DNA of 64,000 nt from Lycocorax pyrrhopterus obiensis (lineage: Eukaryota; Chordata; Aves; Passeriformes; Paradisaeidae): the NCBI GenBank assembly GCA_014706295.1, contig JACSVZ010000004.1, positions 8,218,465 through 8,282,464 of the forward strand, in the 5' to 3' direction. The position numbers were made by a program, and so were the translations under genes. A model generated the notes under the pieces. It was given only the letters and a program-made list of their open reading frames with translations. It made no database searches and was not told where the DNA came from. Each line of letters opens with the position of its first letter. The stretch's first letter is position 1. Shown here piece after piece: positions 1 through 13,710 of the stretch.

Positions 1-3000
1 ACGCCAAATTCTCTCCCATCGAGAGCAAAGAGAGAAAGGGTGCACAAGGAATCTCTGTTAGCCCTTGGATACTCCCGTGAATGTTGTAGGAAGTTGGGCC
101 TTGCTAAGACATCTTTGAGTACAGATTTGCCATCCCTGTGGCAAGGAACACCTCAGTATCAAGCAATCACTAAATCATTGTTAATTAAAGGCAAGTTAGG
201 GTGAAATGCAAATAATAGGATGTATTAATTGCATCTGCAATTGATGATGCTCTTAGATGTCTGCAAAAGATAAAGTGGAGAAATGAAAGAAGAACTCAAT
301 TGACAAAATTGACTAGATGAAACCAAAAGGGTTTTTTACCCTTTAGGCTACTGCCAGTGACAAGAGAACCACAGAAACATTAACAAATCAACCCCTTTGG
401 TTCCCTCTGTATATTGAACCTGAGACTGTCTGATCCCCTTGTTCCATCAGGTGAGTTTCCCACTAATATTGCTGCCCAGGAGTATTTTGTTGGGAGCTCA
501 CAGTGAGAGACATTTAAGGAGCACAGAAGCTTCTCCCTACAACTTGGTCTTTACCCAAGGGGAGACCAGAAATAGGAATGAGACAGTGTTCCCCCTACTC
601 TGTAAGAATTAAACATGATCCTCAGCAGCTACTGCTTCCCTTTGGAAGCCTGCTGCTCACAGGAAGGGAAGGCTGGTGGCATTTTGATAACACTTTTTGC
701 ACAATCTGTTTCCACTTCAGGATAGAGAAAGCATATGATGAAGCAGAATACTCCTCCTCATTCCCAGCGAGGCTACAAAGAATGATCCTGCTGCTCTGAA
801 GGACTGCAGGTCACTGTCACAACCTAAGACTTAGATGTGGGACAAAAAAGAGGTCCAACTTGTTTTGATTTTTCAAGACAGGAGTTGCATCCTGGGGAAG
901 TGAATGAGTTTTCCCAGCTGTGAAATTCAAGGAATAGAAACACTTAACAGTGGCAAAAGGGTATCTGTCAGTGCAAGATGAGCAGATGAAAGTGTTTGGT
1001 AAAGCATCTTCATTTAATATCATTTAAGTGCAGTGTAACAGACTTAAGTGACTTGCAGTAGTCTCTTGGTCCCTTTTGGATCTGTAACCACCTACCTAAA
1101 ACCAGACCTGCTGAGGAGCAAATGCTAAGCAGAAACCAACAATTCCATTTTAGCATCAAAACCTGGAGACAGCATTCATCCCAAGGAACATAATTTGTCC
1201 AGGGTTACATTGCTTTGCACAAAAACCTTTGCAAAAATCAGCATGAGACGATGAAAGGGAAATGAAGAGAGGCCCAAATAAAAAACATTTCCTGAAACAC
1301 TGGAAATTTTAATTTTCCCTAGAACATCACAGCTACTTCAGCAAAATTTTAGCTAAGAGAACAGCTGTGTTAAGTAAGACTCAAATTAGAATGGAACTTC
1401 ATTCACACCATCAATTCTTTTTTCCCCTTTAGTTTGACTTTACCATCCTAAATGTTACTTTTGCAATGTAAGGATGAAGCAAAATCCCAGAAAAAGTGTA
1501 ACAGAGACATTGCCAAGACTAGCAAAGTTCAATCCTGAAGCTTTTTCTGATCCAATTCCACCTTATAAATGGCCAAGGTTTTGCAAATTTTACGGGCCAT
1601 CTGCAGGCCTAAGACAATTTATGCCCTCGGAATTACATCAGATCTTTAAACACCATTTTCAGGAAAATAAAAAAATGCATAAAATTTAGGCTTCGCAAAA
1701 CTTCTCATACCCAGTTATAGCAGCAAAATCAACAGAAGCAGGTGTCTTTCACACTTCCTAATATGTGGTGAGCTTTCACTGCTCTACAATGCATTTAGGC
1801 TTTCTTAATGTTCTTTTCTGCCTCTTCCTAACCTCCTCTCTATCTCAGCAGAGAAGCAGTGAATAAGATCTGTTCAGGGTACAGTAAGAAATGACCTGGA
1901 CATTTATCCAAACCACAAGCCAAGATGCCTGTGGCTTGACAAAGTCTGGTTAATATTTTTTTCCAGGTTTTGACTCACATTGGAAGTAAAAGTGACAAAA
2001 ACTCTACTGAGAGAAGTCCTTTCTTTTAAGATTCCCTTTCTGACTTTGTGCAGGTGTGAGCTTCAGATTGCCCGGATATCCCATGCACCCAAGGGTTTGT
2101 GTAACACAGCAAATAAAACAGGACACATCTTGTTTCTTCTGAAGTAATCCCTAAGGGGTCAAAATCCTCAGCTATAAAGCACAGGATGACACAGTTTGTG
2201 TGCATTGTTCAGTACAGGCCCACACTCAAAATTCTCAATTGCCTCAACAGTACAGCAGTTCAGTTTTATTCTAAACTGGTAGTTTAGTTTTATCTTAAAA
2301 TCAACAGTCAGAATGGAGTTTACATTTTTGTTTTTCAGGCATGTCTCCCCATTCCCTAGTGAATATTCTGCTTTCATGACTTGCTTTTGCTTTCAATTCC
2401 AGTAATTTTGGTTAAAGGAATTGCAGCACGTAAGTGCAAGGAAGCTTAGTTCAGTCAAACATGGTATTTATTGGCATGAGGGTGCCACCTATTGTCACGA
2501 CAATCGATGTGAGAAAACCTTCAGCAGGCGTTTTTGGAAAGCATTTCCCTGTTCCTTCCTACTTTAGATCACTTCCAATCCTTTAGATGATTCCATTTTA
2601 GCAAGATTATGTTTCTGTCTAACATGCACAGCCTGTACACACAGGGATTGCTTCTTCCACTGTGTTAATGCTGTGGAATATGGTGATTGTAAGATCATAC
2701 AAGTATCAAAGTATAACTGGCATACTCGACCCTCAGGCATTGGTCTGCTATATCCATCACTAGCATAACAAATCAGGTCCCAAAAGCACCTGTATTTAGG
2801 ATTTTTCAGTACAAACATATGTATTTGGCAAAAAACATACCTAGCACTTCACATTTTTCACGATTGCTGAAGTTTTAAAACTTCAATATCTAAATTCTAT
2901 TAGGTACCCAGTTTGGGGAGGCCAGGGGCAGGCTTAGCAGTGGGAATAGCAAGAGAACAGTTCTACTTAAAAACCTGAAAAAAGCACCACTACTCCACTT

Positions 3001-3310
3001 CTGGAATTTTAAAGTGCTTCGCAAAAGGATTGTTCCATTTCTTGGACCACGAGCAGTTTTTGTAACCGTGCAAAGTGTAGTTCTCAGCTGTAAAAGTGAT
3101 GATGGCTTTCTATAATGCTGACATCATGACAATAACAACAACAACATACCAGTTTTCCTTTAGTCTTTTAACTTTGAAAACAAGTTTTCAGTTTTCCAGC
3201 AGCTCAAATTACTAAATATTTCACATGGAAACTACTCCTAAACATGTAGGGAAACTAAAGGTTGTATAAACAAGCGCAATGTATGAAGTGCAAGCCCAGG
3301 AGTTCATTTC

Positions 3311-3376
3311 TGTGGACACTCACCTTTACGCAGTGGTCTTCAATTCTAGGTGTGGACACTCACCTTTATACAGTGA
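3311..3376. repeat. Tandem duplication, 40-bp period, about 1.7 copies
   Basis: TGTGGACACTCACCTTTA starts at 3311 and again at 3351, followed by CGCAGTGG and TACAGTGA respectively. The second copy is partial. It is a local duplication with little divergence. Confidence 0.8.
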
Positions 3377-6300
3377 CCAGAAGTAAAACCACCCAGCTGC
3401 TGCTTCAAGGAAGGAAACACCAATTTCTAGGCCTGCTGTTTCGAGGCCTTTTATGTTGACAAAAAAAAGGCAGGATAAACACTGTGCTGTGAGTCAGTAC
3501 ATCCATATCTGCTTCTTTGGGGTTTTTTTTTAACACTAGCATTATCTTTAAGCAGATATGTGAGAACTGCAAAGGCACCAAGACACCGTAAAGCTGCTCC
3601 TTCATATAAAACAGACTCACCGGATTGCTGTCCCAGGATATTCCAAGCTTTTGCCATTTTTTTGGAGATACCTGGATACGGATGGATCTACAGATTTATT
3701 TGGTTTGGTATAGATTCATGTTAGGTTTGAGTTTTCAGCTTAAGGCTTTTGGGTTTTCCCATCCCAAAGAAATCTTACCAAATCTGAAGTGATGCAGGGC
3801 TGTCTTTTCCTGGGCGTGCAGGTAGAGAAAACAGACCATCAAAGGTAGAATCAGCCTGGAAAATACAAATAGCACTGCTGTTAACATGCTAGTTGAAGAT
3901 CATTTGAGTAGACGTGACCCTAAAATACCACAGCTTTCAGTTTGAAATGCCGAGTCTGTGATTACTGTCACCACTTTTTCCTCCCAAACCTGAATCCCAA
4001 AGACCAGTATGGCTTTGGTTCTTACAACATGCCAGCTATATTTACTGTAAATGGAATATTTGTTTAGCTTCATGTCCAGTGTGCAAAGAAAAAGAAATTG
4101 AGTTAATCTTCAAAGTAGCAGGAGAACGAAGAAAACACTATTGTAATTTGGCTGCTATTTGTAAAATTGCTTTAGAATTTTTTGAAGCCTTTTTATATTA
4201 AAAAGGGGAGGGGAAAGGAGAGTGAAAAAAAGAAATCCCTAGTTCCAAGTTCATGTTCCCTCAAATCCAACTGAAACTGGTAGAGATTATTGATAAACCA
4301 TAACAATTCTTACTTGTGAGCTACACCATTTTCTTCAAATACAATGGCAGACGAGACACAAAATGAGTCTGGGACAGGACCCTCTCCACAGTCTGGAGAA
4401 CATTTCTACAGCAACAACGAAAAATCCTTTGTTTGTTTTGACTAAGCAGCAGCAAACACACTTTTCCTCAGCTGGTAACACCTTCAATGAACTTGCTGAC
4501 TTGTCACTGATCAACACATTAGATTAAAGGCCTATTTGTTGCACCCTAAATGAGTGAGTTTAATAAAAACAGCTGTTGTAGTAACACACCAGAACCTTTT
4601 AATTTGAGCAGCTAATGGGACTCTTAAGGCAATGCCAAAGAACACATCTTCACTGGAGAAGCCACATTGCTTATTTGCAGCCACCTCTCCAAAAATAAAA
4701 CGGAGATTCAAATAATTAGATTGAGAACTTTGTCTGGGTTCCTTGGTGCCAACAGATAAGCTCTGTGCATGCTCTAAAGAATCAAAAATAGATCTTATTT
4801 TTTTAAACCTTGATAGACTAAGAGTTTGTCTGTCAAATGCGGTCTTCAAAGAGGTTTCCAGTTTAGGAAAAAAAAAAAGCCCAAAGATTCTAAGCCTTGT
4901 CTCTCAGCATCTTACAAGAAGACTGTACCCATGTAACTGGCTTAAAGTTGTCTCCACAGTGACTCATGTGGCTGCAAAGGAAGGAGCCAAGGGAATGAAG
5001 ACTGACTTATGTTGCTATGGGCAATCCTTTCAGGAAGAATCCTTCCAGAATCCTTCCAGCTGGTGTCCCAGGTAGAGACATAGAGAAAAAGGTCCAGTTC
5101 AGGTTCCCAGAGGCATCCAGTGTCAACCTCACTCTTGAAAATTGTGTAAGAGATGTGAAAGCAGATCAGCTGCCCGTGCCTATGACTTCACCTAGCTCAA
5201 ACATGTGCTGAAAACTCAGCAGCGTCCCCACTTTCTGCCCCATTTTTTGCTTTGACAAATACTTCAAATTCCCAAAGAGGCTGACAGAAAAGCTGATGCC
5301 CCTTCTTTATACCAGTAAACTCATCTAGGTTTCTTCTCCAGAAGCAGATAGAGGTGACCATAGTGTAGAACAATAGGAACAAGGATATTCCACTAAGATA
5401 TTCCCAGGGGTCCCAACTTCACAGCTTTTCTAGAAGGGTCACAAGGTTTTCAAAACAGCATTGTGCATTTAGGTTTTAATAATCAATAAAGGTGTATCAG
5501 CAAAATAAATTTTATTGGAATTTATCCTGGCATAACTGGATCCACCTTGCTGAACTATGGAGTTATGTCACTGAAAATGTATGTGCAGAGAACACCCTAA
5601 AGCTGGGCTCAGTGGTAAGGCTTTATATGAAGTCCCAACAGCACAAGGTGCTTGCTCAGATGGACAGAAAATGCTTTAAAACCTTTGCTTTAGGACACTT
5701 TTCTTCTGTAGTATGCCTGGCTACTTTACTCCCACCACCCAGAAAACCACACATCCTTTCAACAGAATTAAATATTCTTGGTGCTGCAGCTTATAATTAG
5801 CAAAAACACTGAGGGAAAGAAAAAAAAACCCTAAACCAAAATAAATCTAGCCAGCAGCACTTGGTAAGAGATCCATGTTTATTTAGCATTCCCTTTGTTG
5901 GCAGCTAAATGAATATTATTGTCAGGTAGTGTCCATGTGTGTTTTGCTTTATCAGTACTGCCAGCTCTTTCTTTTCCCCATCCTAAATTCCATTTTCCTC
6001 TTCAAGAGAGCACGGAAAAGAACATACCAAGAAAGCAAACATGGACTCTGACTCCTACAACATCTCCATCCCTTGACATTCAACATGCAGTTGTATATGA
6101 CTGGGTTTCCGTTTGCACTTAAAGTTATTCTCTTGGCAAAGGCCAAGGAGCTGGCTAGTGAAAAATCTCTCCTTCGCTCTGGTTTGCCCACCTCCTTGCC
6201 TTCAAAAGCCAAAAATCACAGTGTGCTGCACAAAGGGCACCCTCAGTGGCTCCAAGTAGCCTGCCTCCTCCATTTATTTGCACTGTATGTTCTCCCTGGA

Positions 6301-9300
6301 GGCTGAGCATGGCCATCAATTCCCCTCCTTGTCTGGTCTTTCTGCTTGACTGACACGGCAGCGTGATTGACACCGGCCATTGCCCACACCAAAATGAACA
6401 GACATGAAACGACACCAGAAAGATGCCTCTGTCCAACATTTCCAACTAGAGAGGGGGAAAGAATGGTCTTATTCTTGCCCTAATTCCAGACTGAAAATGT
6501 GACCACAATGTGTCTGAAAATATGACCACAGCTTGTCTCTCATATAAATATCACTTGAGAGCTGAAAGCCACCTGGCTGAGAGCCACCTGGCCAAGGACC
6601 TTTTACAACCGAAGAACTAGAAAGAGTTGTAAATGCTAAAAATGCAGTAATAATCAATGGAAGTGACAATACCTAAGCATGTGGAAGCTGTAATCCTGAG
6701 CTCCCTATAGCCAGCTTCTTCATTTCTGCATGCAATGGTCACACTCGGTGCTCCTTCCAGGTCTGTGTTTAGCAATCTGACATGGGAGACAGATCGCTCC
6801 AATCTACCTTTGCTGGACTTGCTCCATGTCCAGGAGCCAGCACCTGGCCTTTGTGCCAGGTGTGTCCACAGAGCAGGGCCAGGGGAACACAAGAGGGAAG
6901 GGAGGCAATAGGTGCCCCAATATGGATGCCCATGGGGCGGAATAAACATTTCCATTGGGATGTCTGACACTGGCTGATTCTCCTGCTGCCTGGCAGCACT
7001 CAGAACCTGTGTACCGTCAGGAAGTCGTTCATTCTCACAGGGGAAGTTTTCCCTTCACAAACTGGAAGTAAGTTCTAGGAGAAAGGCACAGAGGATGAGC
7101 TACATGCCGGTGTCAGTCCTAATGTTAGTAAAGCCTTTGTTTGTACTATTCACTGGATACTCTCCAGTGCTACTAAAGACAGCAGCAAACCTTCTTTTGC
7201 CATGCCCAGGTATTCACTCTGCTCTAAACTCACATAACATCAAATAAAAGCATCCACACTGGGTCTGACTTCTGCTGCTCCCAAAGTCACAGAAATGGTC
7301 CAGACTGGAGGGAGAGGAACCTCACTTGGCAAAATCCCCTCTGTCTCTCATTAGGTATATTACAACCTTACAAGACATGATAAATTGTCTTCACATAAAC
7401 GGTGAATAATCTGCTTAGCAGTAATAACAAGAAATGCAAACACTTCCTTAGCCAAAGGCAGACTAATACTGTGCTGGCAAGCCATCTCCCCACCTTAGTT
7501 TGGGAATGGTTAAAACAGTATTAAAGTGTAACACCAGTGGATAAAGCCTGTAGCATGCTGTACAGCCAAGAAGTAATATTTTAATTCATGTGGGGAAACA
7601 TTTTTGTGTGTTGCAGAGACCAAAACTCAGCTCTAAAGCCCCATGGGAGAGCTGATCTGGAAAGGCTGGATAATTCTGTCTTCATTGCCTCATGGAGCTG
7701 GAGTACAAACAGGTGACGTATTGTGTGTTCTGGACTTCTCTTTGGAAAACTGGGCTCTGAACCACAAACATTTGTACACAGTCTCACCCTCTCACCAGGG
7801 CCATCAACCGTTTAAAAAACATAAGTGCAGGAAATTTGGTGTGACAAGAGGATTGTCACACTCATGTTTTTTTGCTACTTATTCTGATACTGAGTGGGCA
7901 TCTTCCAAAAAAAAGGCAAAAAGAAAAAAAAAGGGAATTTTGAGAATTTCAGTGTTCCTTTAGCTCCACAGAGCTCTCAGTTCCTTTAGTCCACAGAACG
8001 ACAGAGAAAAACTCGGAAATATGAACCCTAAGTTATTTTTGCTTAAAAATATTTTATAACTGTCTTTAGGTTTGAAGCCTTGGTTTGATTTGATATTGCA
8101 GAGCTCAACTTGTGATTTAAGAACCACTAGAAATACCAAAACTGTAGATTGCTCCCCTGCATATTCCATAGGCTATGATCAAAAAACCACATTTATCCAA
8201 TCCGTGTAATATTTTTTTGTACCTGGAAAAAATTTCCATTTCTTTATATGTGAAACTTTTTCTATAAACACATACAGTGAGAACAAGAATTAATTTTAAA
8301 GACAAACATAATTTTCCTGGGGAATTCTCTGTTTGCTTGAGTACTTTATATAATTAGACCAGCCAGTTCAAATTGTGCAAATTGTTTTACACATACACAG
8401 TTGCCCTAGTGAGTAACATGGATGTAATTCAAGTTAGAGAGCACACTCAGTGCTGACTGACAGCCCAGTTTTCACTGAGTTTTGTTTTCTCGTGGACATT
8501 TGCCCTGTGTGAATTGCAAGCCGTACACAGAACATTTGTTTAAAGTTGAGAAATTATCTGCAGATTTTTAACATCCCCTGTGGCTCAGCAAATGAAAAGA
8601 CTCTGCACTGGTAGTCTGGCATTCCCTGGATTTTGCAGTTTGTATGGAGTGCACTGCATCCTTCTCCAGAAAGTACCACGCTAATGACCTTGCCTGCTCG
8701 TTCCTGCCAAGTAGTAGTTGGCAAGTGAGGAGCACGCTTCAGTGAGCAATGCCTTTTACTGATGACATTTTTACCCTTAAAACTACATTTTTTACATTAA
8801 TTGTGTTGACCAAACAAATCAGTATGGGAACAAGAACGTCAGTCTGGATGTTTCAGCTTAACATCACAGCAAACAGGGACCTGCACATACATATCCAAGC
8901 TAAGTCTGGAGATTCTCACTTCATTCCTAAACCTTGTAAGCAGCTCCCAGCATTTAACACCTAGCCAGCAAACCATTTCCCTTGATGAGTTAATTTCCTG
9001 ATTTTGTAATAAGACTATTTGTTAACCACACAAAGGGGATCACAGCCTGTGTGCAAAGGGATCTCTGAGACACCTTTGGGATCTGTGTTACCTGTGAGGC
9101 CCATCCTACATGAGCCTATACAGGAGCAGTGCTGGCAGCATGTGGATTACCTGCTTCCCATGGCTTTAACCCTGCTGTGCCATGGACTGGCAGGAGCCAA
9201 GTTTGAATAGCAGGAGCTGCAAGAGTCCCTCCAGGTCTTGGGGCACAGATAAAGCTTCATTGAGCAAACAGTTCCATGTGGTTTAGGATTTTCTTATTGC

Positions 9301-12300
9301 AGAAGTGTTCCTTCAGGACACTCCACTAGACATTACCAGCATCTCTGTGATTAAGAATACCTGCCTACATCCTCTGCTTCTTTCCTAGGTGGATGGAAAT
9401 CCAGGTGATCTTGCCAGGTTTCAGTGGTATTTATCTCTTCTAGGCTGGCTGGATCACAAACGACCCTGTGTGTATACCAAAGTCCCATTTTTCACCTAGT
9501 CACACCAGCTTTAACAGGCTCCACCACTTAATCAAAGTCTCACTGTAACTGATTTGGCGTTTTCTCCACAAATCCTCTGGCATTTGAGAAAGATGGTTAT
9601 CTGAGCTTTCATTTCTGGACTTCTACCTTGAAATTAGAGTACATTCACAAATTTACACATATTTAGATGGGAGAAAAAGCTCATGCTAATTTTGAATCCT
9701 GCAACTGCTTTCCCATCTGCTTGTATTTACTAGCGTGCCATTCCCTGGAATGAGTGGATTCCAGCAAGCTGGTGTTAGTGGCAGCAAGCTGAAGCCTGCT
9801 CCAAACTGTTGGTAGGATCAGGGCTTTCTCCTCCTGGAATGCATCACTGTAAAGGAGCACAGTTTTCAAATAAGGCATCTGCATTCAGACACTGACACTC
9901 ACTGGAGACTCTTAAATGCTTCTTTTATGTAACTAAAGGTCAAACTGAACCTCCAAATGTGGAATTTCTGACATCCAATTAAGTAGCCCACATTAAAAAT
10001 TGGGCCAGTGTTTAATTATGTCTGGAGAATACATGAGTTCAGCTGAGACAATTCACACTCACCTCATGTGTTTCTCAGTGTTTTCGATGGTGGAACTGAA
10101 TAAATATTCTTTTGCTCCACAGATGCACTGGATCAAGGTTTAGCTTGTTACACATAAAAAATAAATCAGCTCATATTTCCTTGACTTCATTTTTCCAGCT
10201 TTGTCATTCTGTCTAGGAGCACACTGCACGGTCAGGCCAGGCATGGTTATGCATGTTAATAACCCTTGGAACACTATGGATATTTCTGTGCAAACCCCTT
10301 TTTATTTTTTCCAAATAAATAGTCAAAGTGCACCTGGTGAAAGATACTTTTCTTTCTCTTTTTTTTTTCTTACTAAAGCCTGTGTTTCAAAAACCCTAAG
10401 TAGAACCACAACTGTGGTGCTGCTTTTCAAATCAAAAGGACAGTACAGACTTCACAGGATATGGCTCCCAGCCAGTTGTTTAATGCTTGTAGGTCAATAT
10501 ACAACCAACTCAGCTCCTGCTGCCTAATTGACAAACCACGTATCAGGCACAGGAAGGTTAACAACTGAGCTTTCTTTCACCTAAGATCCTCTGTTGAGTC
10601 TCTGGGCCCTCAGCCCCCTTTTATTTTATCATTCACAAATATCTACTGTGAGCTCCCTCCAGGCACAACAGACGAACTGCATACCTGGAAAAAAAGGAGA
10701 GCCCTGGTAAAGCAGTGAGTGTCTGGTCACTCAGGAGCCAGCCTAGCTGTTCATCATGCTCCTCCATTCAGTCTGCCAAAGAGGTTTAGACCCACTGGTC
10801 CCAGTGTAAATTATTTGTGCATGAATGAACCAGGAAGAATTTCCTCCAAAATATTTTTGATTAATGGAGCTGTGACACCACATGTCAATGCATCACCAAA
10901 CAGGTTTGATATAACCCAGTCCCCTACTCCAGCTTGTTTGTCAATTGTCAGTGTTTTAAGGTATCTCTTTGCAAAAACAAATGTTAAAAGTCTTTGCACA
11001 AAAATGTTTCCCAAAACACCAAAGAAGCAGGCTTCCTTTTATTGTGGTTTTTTTTCCCCCTGGTATTACTCTTTACCTGTTTAAAGGAAAAAAAACCGAC
11101 TGGTAAGGGAGTTTTTCTGGAGGGAGACACCTGAGAAGAGCAGAGAACACAAATATCTACCAAGATGCCATGCTCACTACTGCTCAGGAAAATCCCCTGA
11201 TTATATCACCCCATCTGTCCCTCCACATCATGGCAGTCACATGTAAGGGAAATCTATGGAAAAACACAAGGCCTCAGCCAACACTGCAATAACTTAGGAT
11301 AATGGGATGTATTCCAGACTAGATACATCAGCAATAACAGGGCATGAGAAGCTACTAATATTATTCCACTCAATATTCTTGTCCAGATTCCAGGGGATGC
11401 TGCCCCTACCCCATCATCATAGTAATACCTTGTACTTCACTCTGACAAAGCTGCAGTGAAGTCCAGCAACGTAAGCACAGAGGTTTCAGCTCTGTCTTTG
11501 GCCATAAGACACCCTACAGTGACATAAAACATCTCTGTGAGTGCTGATCCCAGTACCACTGAATGGATAACTGTCATCTGGAAGAGAAATCACCTGGTGA
11601 AGGCTAGCAGCTACTTCTGAGTACAACATGCATCCAGTCCATGCAGAGTTAGTCCCTCAGAGTTGAGTGCTGATTGTCTGAATGACTAAACCCTTATATT
11701 TATCCATGAGTATGATGTGCACCTCCTCAGAAGGAGACACTGAGTGGATCCATTAGCAGCACACACAGCTGCTCCCACCTGCTTTTTGTTAAGCTGTTAT
11801 TAGCTGTTACTTTCAATGTTTTCAGGTGTTTCTGACCTTTGCTGTGTCTGATGGTGCTGAGCTTAAGTGTAAGGACTTACTTGCCCATCCAACAGTCTCA
11901 AAGTGACAGACGGACCTTTCCCATGCAGCTCCCACAGAGGACATGGATAACTTTGCAGGGATGCAGAGTCTGGGTCTGCGGTTCTATTAGTCTACGTGAA
12001 ATAACCTTCCCTGTGTTGTTTGTGAAAAGAAGATCCTTCTTAGGCCTCCTTTCTTATTCCTAGTGTTGGTACTACTGATGGAATACATCAGAATGGCTCT
12101 GTCTCATCCTTCCACCCACCTCTTTCAGGCAAACCATCCATTTGTTACCCTCAAAGGCTCTTGAAGAACATTCTCAGGCTATCACCTTTCAGCACAGACC
12201 TCCTCACGTGACCAGCACAGGTGTGAATGTGTAGCAAAGCAACAGCAGTAAATGAGCCCATGCAAAACAAGGCAAAAGCAGATACAACACTGCAAAAGCA

Positions 12301-13690
12301 GCCCAAATCAATAAATATTGCTGTTCAAACACTTGCTGAGAACTTGCAACAATGCAGCACACAACAGACAGACAACAGAAGCTGGGCTTTGTGTCTAAGC
12401 TTTTCCTTAACCTCAAGAGACAAACCCTCACCTGCTTGAAGGATCTCTCTGCTTCCCCCACAATTCCCAGTTTTCCTCCAATATGCAGAATGGTATCTTT
12501 AACCAGGTCAGCACAGTACAAAGGGCACAGATACAGGAGTTCTACCTTTCCGTCACAATGATTTCTGGCAGGAAAATTACTTCAGCTTTGGAAACACACA
12601 TGTATCTTCAAAGATTTGAGGGCCAGTTGCTGTTTCTGCATGTTTGTTTCTTTCCCTTATGTGACATTGAGAAATGCAATTCCTCCTGTAAAGGGGGAAA
12701 ATTCCAGTATCCATCATTTTGAAGGATTACAGTCAGTGCCATTAACTTGTGAATGCAGCTCTCATCTAAATTACATTTTCTCTTAGGGCACTCTGAAAGT
12801 GAAACTGAGCATGAGGCTTGAAATTAAACTGGATTGGGAACAGAAAGCCTGGGAACCTTCCCCCTTTTCTATAAAGTTGCTGGAGCCATTTTACTTTGCA
12901 ACAGCACTGTATAATATATTTCCATTGGCCTGGAAGACAAAGCTCAATTTGTTTGAGTAGCTTGAAGAAACTGAATTGTTACAATTCACAAGGTTAAGTA
13001 AGAAGCTTTTTTGAGCTTGATGTTCAAAAGCCAGCTTTAACCTCCTTTAGTTTAATTTTTCAGGTCTTCATGTACTTTTGAGCAATTTCATTTGCATAAG
13101 GCTGTGCTGCTTTTCTTCAGAATTAATCAGGTAGAACTGTCACATCTACTTATACACAATGCAGAATACTTCCTTCCATCTTTGACATTTTTCAAAGAAC
13201 TGAGATTAAAAACTTGCAGTTCCATTTTCAAAATAAACTGCAGACAAGATTTTCAGAAGTGCGTCGGCATTTCTGCTCCCACCGAAATCAACACTCAAAA
13301 ACTCAATTTTCCTTTCCTGTAATTACAAGCAAACCCATGAAAATGTAAGCTGATGCACTGTTATCTTCTCTAGCCTGTAGACAGCTTGAAACAATGTCTG
13401 AGGGATGTGAACTCCTGTCTCTCATCCTGGAGGAGTTAATCTGAAACGAGAAGTTGACAGTCTGTGTCAACATTGTTAACACTTCCCCAGCTGAGGATGT
13501 CAGCAGAAATGCTCTGCTGAACTTCGTCAGTCTCCCACTTTTTCACTCAGTGCCTTAAAACAACCCAACCTAAAATCCTAATATGTACCCACAATCTGTC
13601 TGTGCAACTCTTCCAATCTCCAGAACTCCTCCACAAGGGCACCTTCTTCTGCCTTTTTCCTCTTCCAAGGTCCTCCTTGCTACCACCATG

Positions 13691-13710
13691 CCTCAGGCTG
13701 ACGCCTGAGG
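13691..13710. repeat. Hairpin, 8-bp arms, 4-nt loop
   Basis: CCTCAGGC, TGAC, GCCTGAGG. It is a perfect short hairpin in intergenic DNA. No terminator-like role is expected in this genome and it may be chance. Confidence 0.6.

Noticed and set aside
1170..1210. MIR-like phrase TTTGTCCAGGGTTACA
   Set aside because: Too short, and neighbouring MIR phrases are absent.
2485..2500. CTCF-like GTGCCACCTATTG
   Set aside because: It misses key core positions; weaker than expected for a real site.
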